This document shows, one piece after another, positions 1-10,845 of a stretch of 64,000 bases of DNA (positions are counted from its first letter, which is position 1; each line of letters starts with the position of its first letter). The position numbers and the translations under genes were made by a program. The DNA comes from Symbiodinium natans (Eukaryota; Sar; Dinophyceae; Suessiales; Symbiodiniaceae): positions 710,001-774,000 of the forward strand of contig CAJNDS010000558.1 in assembly GCA_905221605.1 (NCBI GenBank). Direction: 5' to 3'. The notes under the pieces are model-generated. The model was not told where the DNA came from. It ran no database searches and saw only the letters and a list, made by a program, of their open reading frames with translations.

Positions 1-195
1 TACCTTCACCATGGGATTTCTTGTGAAACCATTTTGACATGGAATTTCCCTTCAAGTGGCAAGCATCTTGACATGGAAGCCAAAACCCTAAACCCTAAGC
101 CCTAAGCCACTTTCCCTCAAGGGTCCGTCAGCAAACCTTGGGCAATCTGAACTACGGGAGTTCATCTTTCGGCACCTGCCTTGTAAGCCAGTAGA

Positions 196-310
196 CTACT
201 TGAAGGTTCACGGTACTTGTTAACCCAACCCAATTATACCCCTACTAGGGTACTTGAGGGGATTTAAAGAGTTTTATGAGTGGGTTAGAAGTTCCACGAA
301 CCTCCAAGTA
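196..310. repeat. Hairpin element family B, copy 1
   Basis: The left end reads TACTTGAAGGTTCACGGTAC followed by TTGTTAACCCAA. The right end is its imperfect reverse complement (GAACCTCCAAGTA). The ends and the internal AACCCAA motif are shared with 4345-4506 and 52811-52953, so this is a dispersed short inverted-repeat (MITE-like) family. Confidence 0.6.
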
Positions 311-815
311 CAATGACCTGTAGCCCAACCCACATTGTAGTCGCTGCAATTTGGGCCGGGCTACCGTTCCTTCTGGCGGTTCATGACATAGCACGTACAT
401 GGGCATTTGACTATCGGTTCTTTGTAAGGAATGAGGGAATGAGGTACCCTGTATCTCCCTATAATTTATACTCTAAGGGATTACATATGTAGAGCACCCT
501 GCATCCCCCTATATATATATATATAATATACCCTTCAAGGGATTATGTAGGCGTACCCTAATTTCCCCATTCCCTACTAAGAACAAGCGGGCATTTAACA
601 GGTTCACTGCAGCCAGATAAGGCCTATGGTTTAGGGTTTGGGGTTTAGGGTCTAGAGTCTAGTGTAGAACGCACAAGGATGCTTGCATCCGCCTCAAGTG
701 CCTTTTTGCTGGAGCCAACTGACTTTTAGGACATCTCCAAAAACGGGTCTGGTAACATGTAATCTGGATGCTAAGCTGCAGAGCGACATTTTTTCCCTTT
801 CACGCAGAGATGCCG

Positions 816-902
816 CTCTAAACCCTAAACCCTAAACCCTGAACCCTAAACCCTGAACCCTAAACCCTAAACCCTAAAAACCCTAAACCCTAAACCCTAC
901 AA
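816..902. repeat. Telomeric island, CCCTAAA orientation
   Basis: About 11 units of CCCTAAA with CCCTGAA variants. Confidence 0.9.
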
Positions 903-1527
903 ACAACAGGGCTCTTCAGCCAGCTGCTCCTGCCTCGACGACCGGCTGATCCAACCTCCGCACGCTCACCAACTCCATGGGAGAGAGTTCCCCCAATGCA
1001 GCTCTGCCCTACTTCTTGCTGTTTCCTTAGCCTCAGCCGTATGACAGGTCCTTTTAGATTGCCGTTTTAGGGCACCTAGCTTAACGTGGGCCCCCATTTG
1101 GGTCCACAAAGAAGCGACCTGGCTAAATGAACCCCGACAGAATCCTTAAGGTTTAGGGTTTAAGTTACCCTAAGACCCTCAGTCCCTGGGCAGCTGTCAT
1201 AAACCCGACTCGCAACTACCCGTGCAAACCTCCACTTCCTCACATATCACGAGTCACTACCCATGGAACCCTAAACCCTGTTAAACTCTATAAACCTTAT
1301 AAACCCTACTATACCCACACGGTGCACCAAAATAAATTGCCAGCATTTAGAGAACTGCCCTCAAGTCTGTTTAGAGAGCTTGACAGGGGTCCTGCAAGGG
1401 TCCAAGTCTTCGGGCTTTAGGGTCTTTTAGGGTTTTGGGTCTATCTATCGGGTTTACCCTATAGGCTCTATGCCCTAGACCCCTTTGGGTTTAGGATCAT
1501 TGCCCTGCGGGCCACAGGGGTCCTCAG

Positions 1528-1700
1528 CCCTAAAAACCCGAAAAGCCCAAAAAGCCCCAAACAAAAAACCCAAAAAGCCCAAAAAGACCAAAAAACCCAA
1601 AAAGCCAAAAAACCCAAAAATCCCAAAAAGCCCGAAAAGCCCTAAAAGCCCTAAAAGCCCTAAGAGGCCTAAAAGCCCTAAAAACCCTAAAAGCCCGAAG
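1528..1700. repeat. Variant telomere-like repeat, CCCAAAAAG type
   Basis: A degenerate 9-10 bp repeat (CCCAAAAAG, CCCTAAAAG, CCCGAAAAG). It grades into normal telomeric motif at its right end. It produces spurious Lys/Pro-rich and Gly/Leu/Phe-rich open frames on the two strands. Confidence 0.8.
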
Positions 1701-1781
1701 CCGTGAACCGCAACGTAGCCGAGCGTCGACATGCTGAGCTCCACCGCCCGCTCGTGCGGCAAGCCCTCAGCCAGCCTGAAG

Positions 1782-2040
1782 GTTTAGGGTCTGGAGGGTT
1801 TTTGGGGTTTAGGGTAGTTTAGGGTTTAGGGCTTTGAGGGTTTAGGGTTTAGGGCTTTGAGGGTTTAGGGCTTGGAGGGTTTTGAGGGTTTGGAGGGTTT
1901 AGGGCTTGGAGGGTTTAGTAATTTAGGGCCATTTAGGGCTTTAGGGGTTTAGGGCTTTGAGGGCTTAGGGTTAGGGTTTTGGGTTTAGAGCGTAGGGTTG
2001 AGGGTTTATAGGGTTTAGGGTTTACAGGGCCTAGGGCTTT
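1782..2040. repeat. Degenerate telomeric island, TTTAGGG orientation
   Basis: TTTAGGG mixed with GGGCTTTGA and GGGTTTGGA variants over about 260 bp. It looks like an old, mutated telomeric array. Confidence 0.85.
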
Positions 2041-3050
2041 GATCTTTTTTATGGCTGTTAAGTGTACAATTCTGGCATTTCTTCGCGGAACCCTTCTTTG
2101 GGGAAGCGGGTTCCTTAGCCTGAACTCATATGGGGGGCCTTAAAGAGGGTCATGGGGGGTTACTATACAACAATGATTAAGGGCAGTAAGGTAATGATAT
2201 TACTGATAATTCCGACCCCTATATTACCCGGGAAGCGCTTAGGACCGGTTTAGGACCCATCTCTCAACCCGCAGGTTAGGGTTCAGGGTTGAGGGTTTGG
2301 CGTTTAGGGTTTCTATAGGGTTAAAGGGTTTAGGGCTTTTTGGTGTTGGTTCTCTACTATTTTCAGACCTCCTAAACCCTAAACCCCAAAACGGTACCCT
2401 GAACAGAACACGATGGCCTGGGCGTGAAGAGTCGCACTGGAAAGAAGCCGCAAACGGGCTCCAGGTCCACTGTGTGCCGTGGCACCTGCAGGCTTCTGCC
2501 TTTAAAAGGGTTGAGGGTTAGGGTTTAGGGTTTAGGGTTTGCCAGCATACAGAGCTCTTTTTTCGCTGGGTTTCTTCGAGTTTCGACTGTCACGCGTTGA
2601 AAACCCCGAAAAGCCAGCTCTGCTTTGTGTCAGGGTCCCTGCGGGTCAGTTCCGTCCTGTGGGCCTCTCCTGATCACTATCGGAGCCCTCCAAGAAGGGC
2701 ACCCCTTTTATCTTTGTAGTAAGCCCTATACTCCCAGGGACCTAATAATACCAGAAATGCAAAACTGCGGGGTTTGCACTGAGCCGCTGGGGTTCCCGTG
2801 AACCCTCAAGTGTTCCCTCAAGCTGAAAGGCCCCATCCCCTCCTCCAAAACCATAGGAGGAAAGCAGGCTACCAGTTGTTGATGAATCAAGCTCAAAAAG
2901 GAATCCTTACCCTTCAGAAAGGGAAGAAGGGTACCATTGTCGTCGTCCTTAGAGTCAGGCACCCCCACCCCCCTGAACGCTAGGGCCGAGAATTAGGGCT
3001 AAGGGTTTAGGGTTTGAGGGCTTAGGGGTTTATGGTTTAGGGTGATAGGG

Positions 3051-3128
3051 GCCCTAAAAACCCTAAAAAACCCTAAAAACCCTAAAAACCCTAAAAACCC
3101 TAAAAACCCTAAAAAACCCTAAAAAACC
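3051..3128. repeat. Homogeneous 9-10 bp telomere-variant array (CCCTAAAAA)
   Basis: About eight units of CCCTAAAAA or CCCTAAAAAA, where two or three extra A residues lengthen the standard 7-mer. The regularity suggests local amplification of a variant unit. Confidence 0.85.
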
Positions 3129-3244
3129 CGGGTCTTCAGTATCGGGGGTCTTAGAGTTTTAGGGGCTCTCGGGTCGGAAAACAGCCCGCCTGCTTCCAGG
3201 TAAACTTGGAGGCGGTCATGAACGCTGCCTCTTGCAGGTGCATT

Positions 3245-3447
3245 CGGGTTTAGGGTTTAGGGTTTAGGGTTTCGGGTTTAGGGTTTAGGGTTTAGGGTTT
3301 CGGGTTTAGGGTTTAGGGTTTAGGGTTTGGGGTTTAGGGTTTAGGGTTTCGGGTTTAGGGTTTAGGGTTTCGGGTTTAGGGTTTAGGGTTTGGGGTTTAG
3401 GGTTTAGGGTTTGGGGTTTGGGGTTTGGGGTTTGGGGTTTAGGGTTC
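3245..3447. repeat. Telomeric island, TTTAGGG/TTTCGGG/TTTGGGG
   Basis: About 29 units. TTTCGGG and TTTGGGG variants recur at near-regular intervals among TTTAGGG, so a higher-order pattern has been amplified. Confidence 0.9.
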
Positions 3448-3561
3448 AGGAGGCTTGTATGCTACTGGGCTGGGGGTTGGAAGAGCGTAGGGCTCAGGCT
3501 TTGCGAGCTCAGGGTCAGGATTGTTCGAAGGACTCCGAAGCTGCCCACCCCCCCCCCCCCC

Positions 3562-3640
3562 AGGGTTTAGGGTTTGGGGTTTAGGGTTTAGGGTTTAGGG
3601 TTTAGGGTTTAGGGTTTAGGGTTTAGGGTTTAGGGTTTCC
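3562..3640. repeat. Telomeric island, TTTAGGG, beside a C tract
   Basis: About 11 units preceded directly by a run of C at 3548-3561. Confidence 0.9.
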
Positions 3641-3762
3641 GGATATTGGTAGGGTTTGGGGTTTCGGGTTTGTATAGAGTTTAGGGGTTACAGGGCTTAG
3701 TGTTTAGGGTTTTGTTTCAACTGCAGCTGCCCTACTTACACCCTGGTGCAACCTGCAAGTAG

Positions 3763-3872
3763 CTGAACCCTAAACCCAAAACCCCCTAAGCACCCTAAAC
3801 CCTAAACCCTAAACCCTAAACCCTAAACCCTGAACCCTGAACCCTGAACCCTGAACCCTAAACCCAAAACCC
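3763..3872. repeat. Telomeric island, CCCTAAA/CCCTGAA
   Basis: About 14 units in the opposite orientation to the island that ends 120 bp upstream. Confidence 0.9.
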
Positions 3873-4344
3873 AAAGCCGCTGAGCAAGCTGCAGCCGCAC
3901 TATCGGGCGCCCGGATCTCAACCGTCACGGGGCCGATGGGGGCGGCGTCCCCTGAGTGCACGTCGCTCCTATTCCACGCGCTTAGGGTTTAGAGTTTAGG
4001 GTTTAGGGTTTCGGGCTCAGAACGAAATCCCTTGCGATGCATGGGCTCCCTACTACCACCCACTACACTGCTCTTCTAGGGGCTATTCAGGGATAACCAA
4101 GCCTAATTCAGGCTATTTAAGAGGGGAACCGGGGTAGTATAGAGGGGGGTAGTAGGGAAACCCATGAAATATGCCACCAAGGAGCGGTCTACGGAGAAGA
4201 CCGAGACGAAGGCGTGGGTCCTGCCGGAAGAGGCCCAATGAAGCCGCGTTTAGGGTTTAGGGTGTAGGGTTTAGGGTTTAGGGTTTGAGGCTTTAGGGTC
4301 TTAAAGCCCGAAACCGTACACACCCTAGACCCTAGAAACACCCG

Positions 4345-4506
4345 TACTTGGAGATTCAGGGTACCTAGTAACCCAATTTAATTAATTCTTAGAAGTGTAG
4401 ATATATCACACTTATAAGCCAGCCCCTTAAGTGCCCGAAGAGGGCTATGATTTAGTTTTAAGTACAGTTATAATTGGGTCACTAAGTACCATGAACCCTC
4501 CAAGTA
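4345..4506. repeat. Hairpin element family B, copy 2
   Basis: It starts TACTTGGAGATTCAGGGTAC and continues CTAGTAACCCAA. It ends with the imperfect inverse, ACTAAGTACCATGAACCCTC followed by CAAGTA. Length and ends match the other two copies. Confidence 0.65.
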
Positions 4507-4614
4507 GGGAACCCCGACCTCCTCAACTCCAAAATCCAAGACGAGCCTTCCTGTCAGATCCCATGGGCATTGCTGCATTCATCTGAGGGTTTTGGGTCTG
4601 GGGCTTCGGGGTCC

Positions 4615-4752
4615 CTAAACCCTAATAAACCCTAAACCCTAAACCCTAAACCCTAAACCCTAAACCCTAAACCCTAAACCCTAAACCCTAAACCCTAATT
4701 AAATCCTGAACCCTAAACCCTAAACCCTATAAACCCTAAATCCTAAACCCTG
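4615..4752. repeat. Telomeric island, CCCTAAA
   Basis: About 18 units with a few point variants near 4697-4745. Confidence 0.9.
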
Positions 4753-4853
4753 CCGCCTCCTACTGTAAGGGCTCTTGCAGGGCTTCTCCGATCGGAACCT
4801 GCGAAGATTCTCTGCACCTGAACCGGAACTCCTGACACGCTCCGGAGGTAACT

Positions 4854-4912
4854 AAACCCTAAACCCTAAACCCTAAACCCTAAACCTCAACCCCTAAACC
4901 CTAAACCCCACA
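4854..4912. repeat. Telomeric island, CCCTAAA
   Basis: About eight units, separated from the previous island by about 100 bp of anonymous sequence. Confidence 0.85.
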
Positions 4913-4965
4913 GTGACTGAGGAGTGCTCAACACCAAAAAAAGTCTAAGCTTGCTAAGCCTTTCA

Positions 4966-5033
4966 GGTTGGGATGTCCTATACTACCAGTCCTTGCTATG
5001 AAGGACTGTTATGGGGAACATCCCAACCTTCAG
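4966..5033. repeat. Isolated long hairpin
   Basis: AGGTTGGGATGTCC pairs with the near-inverse GGGAACATCCCAACCT, and an inner AGTCCTT/AAGGACT stem closes the loop. It could form a cruciform or be a small MITE-like insertion. Confidence 0.6.
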
Positions 5034-5161
5034 GACAAAACAAAAACACTTCAGAACCTTCATTCAAAAGCGAGGCGGTCCTCGAAATGTCTGGCTGGAA
5101 ACCAACCAAACCTTTGGCTCAGCAAGGCACGGTGTCCGTGTAATACTTTCTTTTATATGAT

Positions 5162-5236
5162 CCTAAGGGTCCATAGGGAATACTTCGGCCTTAAAGTACT
5201 TAAGTATATAATGATAAGGTACATGGACCCTTAGGG
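5162..5236. repeat. Hairpin element family A, copy 1
   Basis: It begins CCTAAGGGTCCAT and ends AGGTACATGGACCCTTAGG, with an internal CGGCCTTAAAGTACTT. The same ends and centre occur at 48108-48165 (half copy), 52955-53060 and 58125-58236. Confidence 0.65.
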
Positions 5237-5872
5237 TTATATTATTGATGTACTTATGTATCTTACCTGAACACGAAACCTCCGACATCATGTCGATCCT
5301 GAAGGAATAGAGGGTTAAGGGTTCAGGGTTTAGGGTTAGTTTAGGGTTTAGGGTTATCGGGGCATGCTAAAGGGGGGGGGAAGCTGCTTCTGACTGGATG
5401 AGTTCAGGGCACAGAGTGGATCACGACCCCCGTACCAAGCGCGCCACATGCCAGGTGTCTTCCACCGGCAAGGGTCACCAAATGCCCCCACTCCTCTCGC
5501 AAGACCCTAAACCCTAAATAAACCCTATAGACCCTAAACCCTAATGCCGTCAGGATTTAGGGCTTCTAATATAAGCCTTTGGGGTCTAGGAATGGAGGCA
5601 CAGGGGATAGGCCTAACTAAGAACAAACAATCGCTGAAACCCCCCCCCCCCCCCCCCTTAAAGCTGGTGAAGGATCGCAGCATACCCCCTGGTCTGAAAT
5701 CCTGAAAAAACTCTAGACCCTAAACCCTAAACCCTAAACCCTAGACGCCCTAGATCGTAAATCCAACCTTGACACCCCCAAGGCTCCTTCGCCTCTGGAC
5801 CAGGGTACCTCAAATCCAGCGCGAGCCCCAAATGTATGGTGTAGGATTTACAAGGCCCCCAACTCTATCAGA

Positions 5873-5975
5873 GGGTTTTAGGGTTAGGGTTAAAGGTTTA
5901 GGCTTAGGGTTTAGGGTTTGGGGTTTGGGGTTTGGGTTTAGGGTTTGGGGTTTGGGGTTTACGGTTTAGGGTTTA
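5873..5975. repeat. Telomeric island, TTTAGGG/TTTGGGG
   Basis: About 14 units with many TTTGGGG variants. Confidence 0.85.
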
Positions 5976-6224
5976 GGGGCCCCGCTCTGAACGGCCTGCG
6001 ATGTATGCGGTTTTGGAGTTTTCGGGGTCCCGGATTTAGGAGCAGGGCTGAGGGGTTAGAAGAACACCAAGTACTCATTCCTCCTAAGAGCTAAGCCGGC
6101 ACATGGGTCTCCAGCACTCTGAACCACTGAAACGTACACAAAAAAACGCCACAGTGTAGACCCTACACCCTCAACCATACACTGCCATACACCCCCTGAG
6201 CCCTACTCAAGCCCTGAAGGACAC

Positions 6225-6330
6225 ACCAAAACCCTAAGCCCTAAGCCCTAGAAACCCTAAACCCTATAAACCCTAAACCCCAAACCCCAACCCCAAACCC
6301 TAAACCCCAAACCCTAAACCCTACGAACCC
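6225..6330. repeat. Degenerate telomeric island, CCCTAAA/CCCCAAA
   Basis: About 13 units, including CCCCAAA and CCCTATAAA variants. Confidence 0.8.
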
Positions 6331-7085
6331 CACCCATGAAGCTTGAACCGGGCAGGAGCTGGATGTGCAGAAGCGCTTGCGCTTCGGCAGGTGGCGACGG
6401 GCTTGGAAGTGGTGTTCCTCCAAGTAGGGTTTAGGGTTTAGGTTTTAGGCTTTAGGTTCAGGGGAGGCGTTAGGTGATGGTGGTGTGCTTCGGAATCGGT
6501 TTCAGGTTTCATGAGACTTGGGAAAGTTAGTTCGACTTCCCAGCTTCCCACATGACAGTGGCGCAGCATATCGGACCTCAACATCTGCGTTCAAGTCACG
6601 CACAGGTTGCAAGCTTCGAACTCTCCCCAAGCCGCATGAGATGCGGCAAGCGCCTATAGTGAAGCACAATCCCTACGAGCCAGGTGTCACAAAAATTCCC
6701 CTGCCCAAAGCAACAGCCTGCCCAGAAAAGCCTTCCCTTAACAACCTCCACATGCCCTAGAAAACTCCAAAACACTCTAGGGTTTAGGGTTTAGGGTTTA
6801 GGGTTTAGGGCCCATGACCCTCCAAAACCCTGTGTACAGCTTTGATGCCTCAAGAAGGTGCTGGCGCAAATCTTTGAAGGGACCTGTGGCCAAGGGCCGA
6901 GGGTTTGAGGTTCAAGGTTAGTCGTGCCTTTTGAGTTTAGGGTGTGGGGTTGAAGCTCCTGCACCTTCAGGGGGTTTGGAGGGATTCCTTGAAGCCTGGG
7001 CCCTTGGTTTCGGATTCCAAGAAACCCCTGAACCTGTGTTCAAATTTGGGAAAGCAGCCGACACCCATCATCACGTCCAACCCAC

Positions 7086-7203
7086 CGAACCCTAAACCCT
7101 AAACCTAAACCTAAACCCTAAACCCTAAGCCCCAAGCCCTAAACCCTAACCCCTAAACCCTAAGCACTAAACCCTAAACCCTAAACCCTAAACCCTAAAC
7201 CAA
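7086..7203. repeat. Telomeric island, CCCTAAA
   Basis: About 16 units with AACCTAA and AGCCCTA variants. Confidence 0.85.
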
Positions 7204-7304
7204 GTGCGGGAGCCTTTGCCCTCACATGCGCCAAGCCACCTGGCCGTCGCTGCGGGGCAGGGATCAGGGGTTCGAGGTCTAGGGCACTCTAGACCCAAAA
7301 AGAA

Positions 7305-7392
7305 CCCTGAGCCCTGAGCCCTGAGCCCTAAACCCTAAACCCTAAACCGTAAACCCTAAACCCTAACCCTGAACCCTAAACCATGAACCCTA
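7305..7392. repeat. Degenerate telomeric island, CCCTGAG/CCCTAAA
   Basis: About 12 units. It starts with CCCTGAG variants and becomes CCCTAAA. Confidence 0.8.
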
Positions 7393-7646
7393 TAGTAAGG
7401 TTTGGAGTTCCGAATCTGGGGCTTCGGGTGTTGACACGGTGCACGGCTTCGGGGTAGTCAACGGTCTCGGGCATTAATTCCGTAGTTGGGAGTTATAGGG
7501 TTGAGGGCTTCGGGTTTAAAGGGATTTATAACATTTGGGGCATAGGGTTTTTTGGGATTTACAGCATTTACGGCTTAGGGCTTACAGGGCTTGATGGGGT
7601 TTAGGGCTTGGGGTTTCTAGGGCTTTATAGGGTTTGGGGCCAGAAA

Positions 7647-7700
7647 GCTCTAAACCCTAAACCCTAAACCCTAAACCCTAAACCCTAAACCCTAAACCGG
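7647..7700. repeat. Telomeric island, CCCTAAA
   Basis: Seven perfect units. Confidence 0.9.
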
Positions 7701-8170
7701 CCTAAAGAACACTGATTCCTTTTATAGCCTTGTGGACTACGCCCCCCTTCCGGGTTGAAGCGTGTGGGGTTTAGGGCTTCTAACCCTTAAACAGCCTTAA
7801 CCCTAAACTTAGGGTTTAAACTTTTAGGGTTTAGGGTTTAGGGTTTAGGGTTTAGGGTTTAGCGTTTTGGGGTTTCATACGGCTCTTTTTGTTTTTGATA
7901 TTGGGGCGTACTGAAACTGATACAGCCCCTGGCTTTCGTGGCTTTCAAAAGCCTAGGGTTTAGGGTCCGGGGTCAGGGCCCGAAACACTAAAACCCTCCA
8001 AATCCCCAACCTGCTAGGTTTCAACCCGGACTTGAAGGCGTTCTTCGTACTTGTATGAGTGTTGGGCTCTAAACCGTACACCCTAAACCCTGAACCCTAC
8101 ACCCAAAAACCCCTCAAACCCCTAAACCCTAAACCCTACTTCCCAGATGCACAAGAAGAACCAGAAAGCC

Positions 8171-8239
8171 CAAACCCTAAACCCTAAACCCTAAACCCTA
8201 AACCCTAAACCCTAAACCCTAAACCCTAAACCCTAAACC
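8171..8239. repeat. Telomeric island, CCCTAAA
   Basis: About ten perfect units. It faces the TTTAGGG island at 8326 across an 86-bp gap. Confidence 0.95.
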
Positions 8240-8325
8240 AGCCTTAGAGGGCACTGGCTCCCGGAGACACGCTTCGGCTCAGACACCTTGCCTGGGCAGA
8301 CCGAAGAGTTCGGGCCTTGGGTTGG

Positions 8326-8499
8326 CTAGGGTTTAGGGTTTAGGGTTTAGGGTTTAGGGTTTAGGGTTTAGGGTTTAGGGTTTAGGGTTTAGGGTTTAGG
8401 GTTTAGGGTTTAGGGTTTAGGGTTTAGGGTTTATAAGTTTAGGGTTTAGGGTTTAGGGTTTAGGGTTTAGGGTTTAGGGTTTAGGGTTTAGGGTTTAGG
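8326..8499. repeat. Long telomeric island, TTTAGGG
   Basis: About 24 units, perfect apart from one interruption near 8431-8438. Confidence 0.95.
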
Positions 8500-9275
8500 A
8501 ACAGAAAGGGTGCCCTGTTCTGGTTAATTAAGGGAACTGATAAGGGAACCTAAACCCACCCAACAAAAACAAATGAGGGCCTTTTGGGATGAGTGTAGGG
8601 CTTCTGGTTACCATAAGGACAACAATGTGGGCTTGTCACTGAGTCGATCATTTTCAAACCCGCAGAAGCCGTAATTCAAACCAGGGCAGCGCATATCGTA
8701 TCTTCATGCTCAGGCGCTCGTTTTCGCCGCTGCAGACGGCTTTGTTGGGGCACCCTTGAGCGGAACAGTGGTCATCGTCACGTCCCCAGACCTGGCTGGC
8801 AAAGCAAAAGGAGTTTCACATTTCTTGAACACGCATCTCCACAAAACCGGAAAGGCTTCGGTTTTGATAGTTTGGGATCTGCAATTCATGAGGTGGCACA
8901 AACTCTAAACCCTAAACCCACTGGCAGCCTCATCCTCGACACGATCGACTCGTAGATCTGCTTGCCAGATGTGGTCTTCGTGTCTTTGGCCGCTGGAGAG
9001 CTCTTGACCTCAGGCATGAAACGCTCGATCCAAAACGATGCGCGCCATATCTGCATCCACAGTCAAAGATGCAAGCTGCAAGACACTTATAACGAAAAAG
9101 TATATGTATAATCCAATCCAACACCCCAGAAAGAAAAGAATAATAACAAAACAAAACATCAGAACTGCTCAAACGGGTCCGGGCCCCTGGCCATGGTACC
9201 AGTGCACGATGCGTGCCCAGCCTGCCGTAACCCTGCCTGACGCCTGACACGTGCCTAAGGATGAACGCCGGGGAA

Positions 9276-9391
9276 GGCCCCAGAGACTCCAAAACCCCTT
9301 AACTAAGGAATGTCCCCCTAAATTATCATCTTAACCCTCAAAGATTTTCGGTTTTTCCTTAGATAAGGATGTTTTTGGAGTCTCTGGGGCT
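9276..9391. repeat. Hairpin element with 18-bp near-perfect ends
   Basis: GCCCCAGAGACTCCAAAA at the left end is matched by the inverse TTTTTGGAGTCTCTGGGGC at the right end. An inner AACTAAGGA/TCCTTAGATAAGG pair extends the stem. The centre is AT-rich. It is consistent with a MITE-like insertion. I saw no second copy in the window. Confidence 0.65.
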
Positions 9392-9484
9392 AAGTCCTTA
9401 TTGGCTCCTGGAAACGCCAAGCACGCATTGGGTGGGCCCCACCTTTCTTGAGCCAGCGAGCATCAGAGACCACCAGGGTTTAGG

Positions 9485-9605
9485 CCCAAACCCTAAACCC
9501 TAAACCCTAAACCCTAAACCCTAAACCTAAACCCTAAACCCTAAACCCTAAACCCTAAACCCTAAACCCTAAACCCTAAACCCTAAACCCTAACCCTAAA
9601 CCCTA
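9485..9605. repeat. Telomeric island, CCCTAAA
   Basis: About 17 units. Confidence 0.95.
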
Positions 9606-9629
9606 CATAATCCTGAACCCTGATTTAAG

Positions 9630-10370
9630 GTTCATGGCTTTTTTAGTGGGGTTGAGGCAGCTTCTCGCACAGCAGCCTAAGCCAACTTTGGCTCTTCTTG
9701 GGCCTTGCGAAACCATAACCCAGACTGCCAAACCTCATGGAACCCCTCAAAAATCCAAGGGTTTAGGGTTTAGGGTTTAGGGTTTAGGGTTTAGGGTTTC
9801 GGGTTTCGGGTTTCTGGGGTTTAGGGTTCAGGGTGGGGTTCAGGGTCTGGAGCTCGGACAACAACAGGCAATTCAAAGCCAATCAAGAAATCTAGCCCAG
9901 TGGTTTCCCAACAATATCCCCGAATTTTCCCTGCATAAATGAACGAAGACTACGGAACATACCAGAAGCCACAAATATAACGTTCGCACCTGCTTTTGGC
10001 CACTGTGTACCAGCATGCGCAGGATATGTTCAAAGCATGCCCTCGCGATTCTTCTTTGGTGGGGCGCTTTGCCAGCGCGCTGAGACACAATAAAGCACGC
10101 CAGAAAACGGCGCTTTGGGTTGGCAGAGCAAACCAGATGCATGCTTGCGCGCGCGCTGCACGCTGAAGCTGCTGGGTTCAGATGGCGCCCGTCGGACAAG
10201 GCTTAGCTCCGCGCGTCTTGCCCACGTAGAAATACTTAGTGGCCATGTGGACTTGCAGCTACCAGGCATGAATCATGGATGGCTCCACCCCTGGTTATCA
10301 CGAATAGCATCGATAACCACCGCCTATACGTTCACTGCCCCGCGCGAGAGTACGTCGAATTGCTGCAGCA
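9630..10370. repeat. Dispersed duplication, copy 1
   Basis: This stretch aligns by eye, with indels, to 58790-59455. Shared landmarks in order are CAGCAGCCTAAGC, a TTTAGGG island (here 9758-9836), GGACAACA, AAAGCCAATC, a GTTCGC-CCTG-TTTTGGCC block and AGCATCGATAA. The telomeric island lies inside the duplicated block. No coding capacity is shared between the copies. Confidence 0.65.
9758..9836. repeat. Telomeric island, TTTAGGG
   Basis: About ten units ending in TTTCGGG variants. It is internal to the duplication 9630-10370. Confidence 0.9.
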
Positions 10371-10845
10371 GGTCAGTCAGGTGAGGGCTTGTGTCGAGAA
10401 TGGCTGGCATCTTGCCACCAGGGTGGCGGGGACCGAGACTTAGTTGGAGACGGAAGAGTCCAAGGCAGTCTGAGGGATCTCAATGCCCTGTGGAGGAACG
10501 CCCCTGAAGTATGCAAGGGCGACGATGCCCTTGCTGTACAAAGATGCACAAACCACCTTTCCATGCTCGCCTCTGGGCTTGTGAGCCAAACGCACACTGC
10601 GATTACATGACATCCTGTTGAACGGCAAGATCTGACATCAGCAGACCAGGTAGAAGCCATGCTAGGAAAAGCCACGCATGTAAGATCGGCCTTCAGGCCT
10701 GGAAAACACCAGCAGGAGCCATGATGAGACCTGAAAGCACTCGCAGGAGTAGTGCTATACACAACACTGGATTGTCTGGCACATCAGGGGCCCGCAGGCC
10801 TAAATGTGAGCCCGAAGCACATCTCCCCCTGCGGCGGAGACTGGG
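10371..10845. other. Anonymous spacer
   Basis: No repeat partner or convincing gene seen. Overlapping short open frames on both strands have no recognisable motifs. Confidence 0.5.

Larger units (their letters stand above)
1..9850. other. Gene-poor region rich in interstitial telomeric islands
   Basis: About two dozen islands of CCCTAAA or TTTAGGG repeats, 30-200 bp each, are scattered in both orientations through anonymous DNA. I found no convincing gene. Open frames here either read through the repeats (giving GLGFRV-like peptides) or are short and unsupported. Neither window edge sits in a long telomeric run, so this is interstitial or subtelomeric sequence rather than a chromosome end. 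The larger islands and the hairpin elements between them are listed separately. Confidence 0.8.

Noticed and set aside
1475-1762. Lys/Pro-rich and Gly/Leu/Phe-rich frames on opposite strands
   Set aside because: Products of the CCCAAAAAG repeat.
8326-8499. Regular repeats considered as a CRISPR array
   Set aside because: Contiguous 7-mers without spacers, in a eukaryotic context. Telomeric repeat explains them.
8930-9292. 120-codon minus-strand frame
   Set aside because: No motif, and it ends inside the hairpin element. Likely chance.
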